From Vanilla planifolia (Eukaryota; Streptophyta; Magnoliopsida; Asparagales; Orchidaceae), in the NCBI GenBank assembly GCA_023846275.1, contig CM043875.1, positions 39,648,633-39,712,632 of the forward strand: DNA of 64,000 nucleotides, given 5' to 3'. Below the pieces are notes generated by a model. It saw only the letters and a program-made list of their open reading frames with translations, searched no databases and was not told the DNA's origin. Both the position numbers and the translations under genes were made by a program. Shown in pieces: positions 61,291 through 64,000 of the stretch. Numbering within the stretch: position 1 is the stretch's first letter; each line of letters begins with the position of its first letter.

Positions 61291-64000
61291 CTAAGCATAT
61301 GTGCATATTCTATTCTCTCAATCATTACACTTGTAGGTATACTAACCTCCTTGCTTTGATCATCCCTCCTTTTTGGATCTTTGTAGTTTCGCTTTAAATG
61401 TTTTTTAATTTAACCATTCCAATGCATCAGCTCATTCTTCAACATTAAGTGATAGAACCTTGTATGGGGAGAGATGCATGGTGTCAGGTTTCTAAAAATG
61501 AGGAGAAGAGTGTCAGTTTGTCATAGAAAAATTTCATTGTAGTACAATGACATACTTCTTCTAGTATGAAGGGCTTGAGTGGAAAAACCATGATGTAACT
61601 ATGAAAATATTGTATTAGATGATTTTCAAAATTATACTAGTACGATGAACAATGTTACTCTAGTATTTATAGATTACTTATACAGTACAATATGTTTATC
61701 ATATTATACCATCTATTTATATTTAAATAAAAATCAACTAAGATTGGTTAATAGATATATGATATGATGTTTATGTTGTATCAGTGTGAGATCATACAAT
61801 ATGATATGATATATTATATTGTATGAAAGTATTTCAAAAATTATAAATCATACCAGATGAAAATATTAAGTAATGTAAAATGTGGTGGATCACATGGTAT
61901 GATAAGAGGTTATATTAGTACTATGTCAAAGAAAATAATTTACATCGCTAGACATACTATATTATACTAAGATACAATTTGGAAGATCATACAATCCTTG
62001 GCAAATCATATAAGCATTGTTCAAAGCAAAAAATAAAAAATATAGGAAATAATTTATGAGAATAAAATGTTTTATGAAGCATGTATTTGTAAGATATATA
62101 TTGATCATTTCATACACATTTTATTATAAAAAATTTAGAATAGTGGAAGATAAAAAAATATTTTATTGAACTAAATAGATAAATGTATAATGTGTGATGT
62201 AGCACAATATTAGTTTATAATTTTATATAATTCTTTGAGACTATATTCACTTATGTCAAAAAACATTTATGTTTTCTACATTACTTATCGTATAACTATG
62301 AATTTCATGACTTACTATTTTATGACTTTCTTTGTTATATGTTATTATAAAGAATAAAAAAATAATAAAACATAAATAATACTTAAAATGAAAAATAATA
62401 TATTATTATTTTGAAAATAATATTTAGACTGACATATTTGTTTCATATATATAGATGACATAATTATCTCATACACAACAAATAAAAAGAAACTTGAATT
62501 CTTTAAGGTCTCAATATTAGACTCAGTGAGTTGAAGCACACAATATCGATCTTCGGATGAGATATCTGTCTAACCTATGCGCTATAAACTTACTACATAT
62601 ATATTGTTAAACAAAGTCCAACTTGTTGGATCACAAGATGTAAGTATCATACCTACCTGATGACACTAGTTCTGGTATATTGGATCGTAAGATATTGATC
62701 ATTGGATTATATATCTACCTAATGTTATATGTATAGATTAGATAGATGTTAACTAGAGATCATTTGTTGATATGATAATTGGATCAAATGAGGATAATAA
62801 TTTAAAGAGATGGAGTTATTAATCATATAAAATATTAGAAGTTAAAATAAATAAAAAAATAGAATTTATTTGATTTACTTTTGGTCATATGACATCATAT
62901 TAGATTTCAAATTTATACATGTGATCTGTTACAATTTTATGGTATAACTTCTATTTTATTTAGATTTTTTTATATTTAATTACTTTATTAGATTTATCTA
63001 CTAAGATATCTAAATCTCATTAGTACAAATCATGCATTTATCCAAGCATTTACTATACCAAAATTTGGGAATTTTGATGCTATAGACGTGGACAAAACTG
63101 CTAAGATTTGAGAATAGGTAATGCTTTGTGTATGTTTGGTAATTGGGAGTATGATGGAACATTAGCTTAAATTTTATGCAGCTTGTGTTTAGATTACATA
63201 CACTGATAATTTATTTATGTAGTTTTATTTTGATTGATATTTGAGATTTTGTGATATCATTAGTTCTCTATCTTAGGTTTAAAATCCTCACTCAATATTT
63301 TATTTATGTAAAATCTTTAATTTTCTAATCGATTAAAAATGTGGTTAGGTGGGGCTTTGACAACAATTTTTAATGAAAATTATTACTGCTCACTATAATG
63401 ATAAATGTATTCCAACTATAGAATAAGGAAAATAATAACGTCAATACATTCTTCATCATAGAAGTTATTTTCATCTATCTTTACTATGTGATTATTACAT
63501 TAAACTCATTAACATGATTTGTATAACAAGTTTCTTGCACCATCTTTTGGTTAAGAAACAATTACATCAAATAAAAAACATATTTGATTTTAAGAGTTTC
63601 TCTTGCATGTCACATAAATTATCAATTAAACCTATGGTCTTCATCTATTTATTGATGGTGAATGCTACAATTTGGCCAAGGTTAGTAAGATTATTTCTTG
63701 CACCCATCAATCATGACTATTTCATTCTTCATGCTTCATAAATTATCTATTTTGATAACGTATAGTGATACAATTATTAAATAAGTAAATTGCACAAAAA
63801 AATGTCATTTATTTCCCTCTCTTGTAGTGGCCTTGTTACATTCCTCAATAATTACTTACACCTCCTTTACACCACCTTTTTCATAAAGACAATCTATTTG
63901 ACCAATAAGATTGATTCATGTGGCAGAGAAAGCTTTCATTAAAATATCTTAAGGTCTTGCAAAAAGAAGGGGCTTTCTCATAGAGCAAGTTGATATTTTA
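61291..64000. other. AT-rich intergenic DNA to the window end
   Basis: No gene is recognised. It contains an AT-rich palindrome (61792-61826) and a weak tandem pattern at about 62.53-62.72 kb in which GGATCAYAAGAT and ATATCTACCTAATG-like motifs recur. The open frames at 62345-62539 (minus) and 63514-63741 (plus) have no recognised domain. Confidence 0.5.
61792..61826. repeat. AT-rich inverted repeat (palindrome)
   Basis: Perfect 11-bp arms, TCATACAATAT and ATATTGTATGA, separated by 13 bases of AT-rich sequence. It could extrude a cruciform or fold as RNA; no function is implied. Confidence 0.7.

Overview
The window is a stretch of an angiosperm nuclear chromosome. The coding genes carry spliceosomal introns, the intergenic DNA is very AT-rich and full of decayed LTR retrotransposons, and three recognisable plant genes sit as small islands in it. 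The potassium-channel gene has a visibly GC-rich, CpG-rich first exon that falls away towards the 3' side. That gradient is typical of commelinid monocots, so a monocot is favoured by inference; the species cannot be fixed from this sequence.

Layout. 1-14 kb: gene-free DNA with a degenerate minisatellite, a long TA microsatellite, Ty3-gypsy integrase debris on the minus strand (about 5.3-6.1 kb) and an LTR-PBS-gag-protease remnant on the plus strand (about 6.6-9.8 kb). 14.1-16.0 kb: a two-exon two-pore potassium channel gene (TPK family). 18.2-33.1 kb: a seven-exon PDCD5/TFAR19-type gene of 128 codons. Its start codon appears to be cut off by an intron right after ATG, and its fourth intron is about 12.4 kb long and holds a decayed Ty1-copia element, a TGG-rich repeat, tandem repeats and a MITE-like element. 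34-49 kb: gypsy debris with an internal tandem duplication, LTR-like repeats, microsatellites and a large degenerate tandem duplication (about 45.6-49.0 kb). 49.5-50.4 kb, minus strand: an intronless group S1 bZIP gene of the bZIP11 type, with a well-conserved sucrose-control uORF (40 codons) in its leader, a second overlapping short uORF and a TATA box. 52.6-53.7 kb: three roughly 390-400 bp tandem units, the first containing a stretch resembling the 5S rRNA internal promoter. 54.3-56.8 kb: a gypsy gag-pol remnant. 58.2-59.1 kb: a probable solo LTR with a candidate 5-bp target duplication, then AT-rich repeats to the end.

The three genes are not an operon or an obvious pathway. TPK acts in K+ transport (usually at the tonoplast), PDCD5 is a small helical nuclear/cytosolic protein linked to cell death and chromatin regulation, and the S1 bZIP is a sugar-signalling transcription factor. 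The most informative points are the SC-uORF with its overlapping partner, a Ser-to-Cys change in the bZIP DNA-contacting helix at the position where animal AP-1 and CREB proteins carry Cys, an internal duplication in the TPK N-terminus, and the inflated PDCD5 intron. No undescribed multigene system was found. All calls come from reading the sequence; no database search was run.
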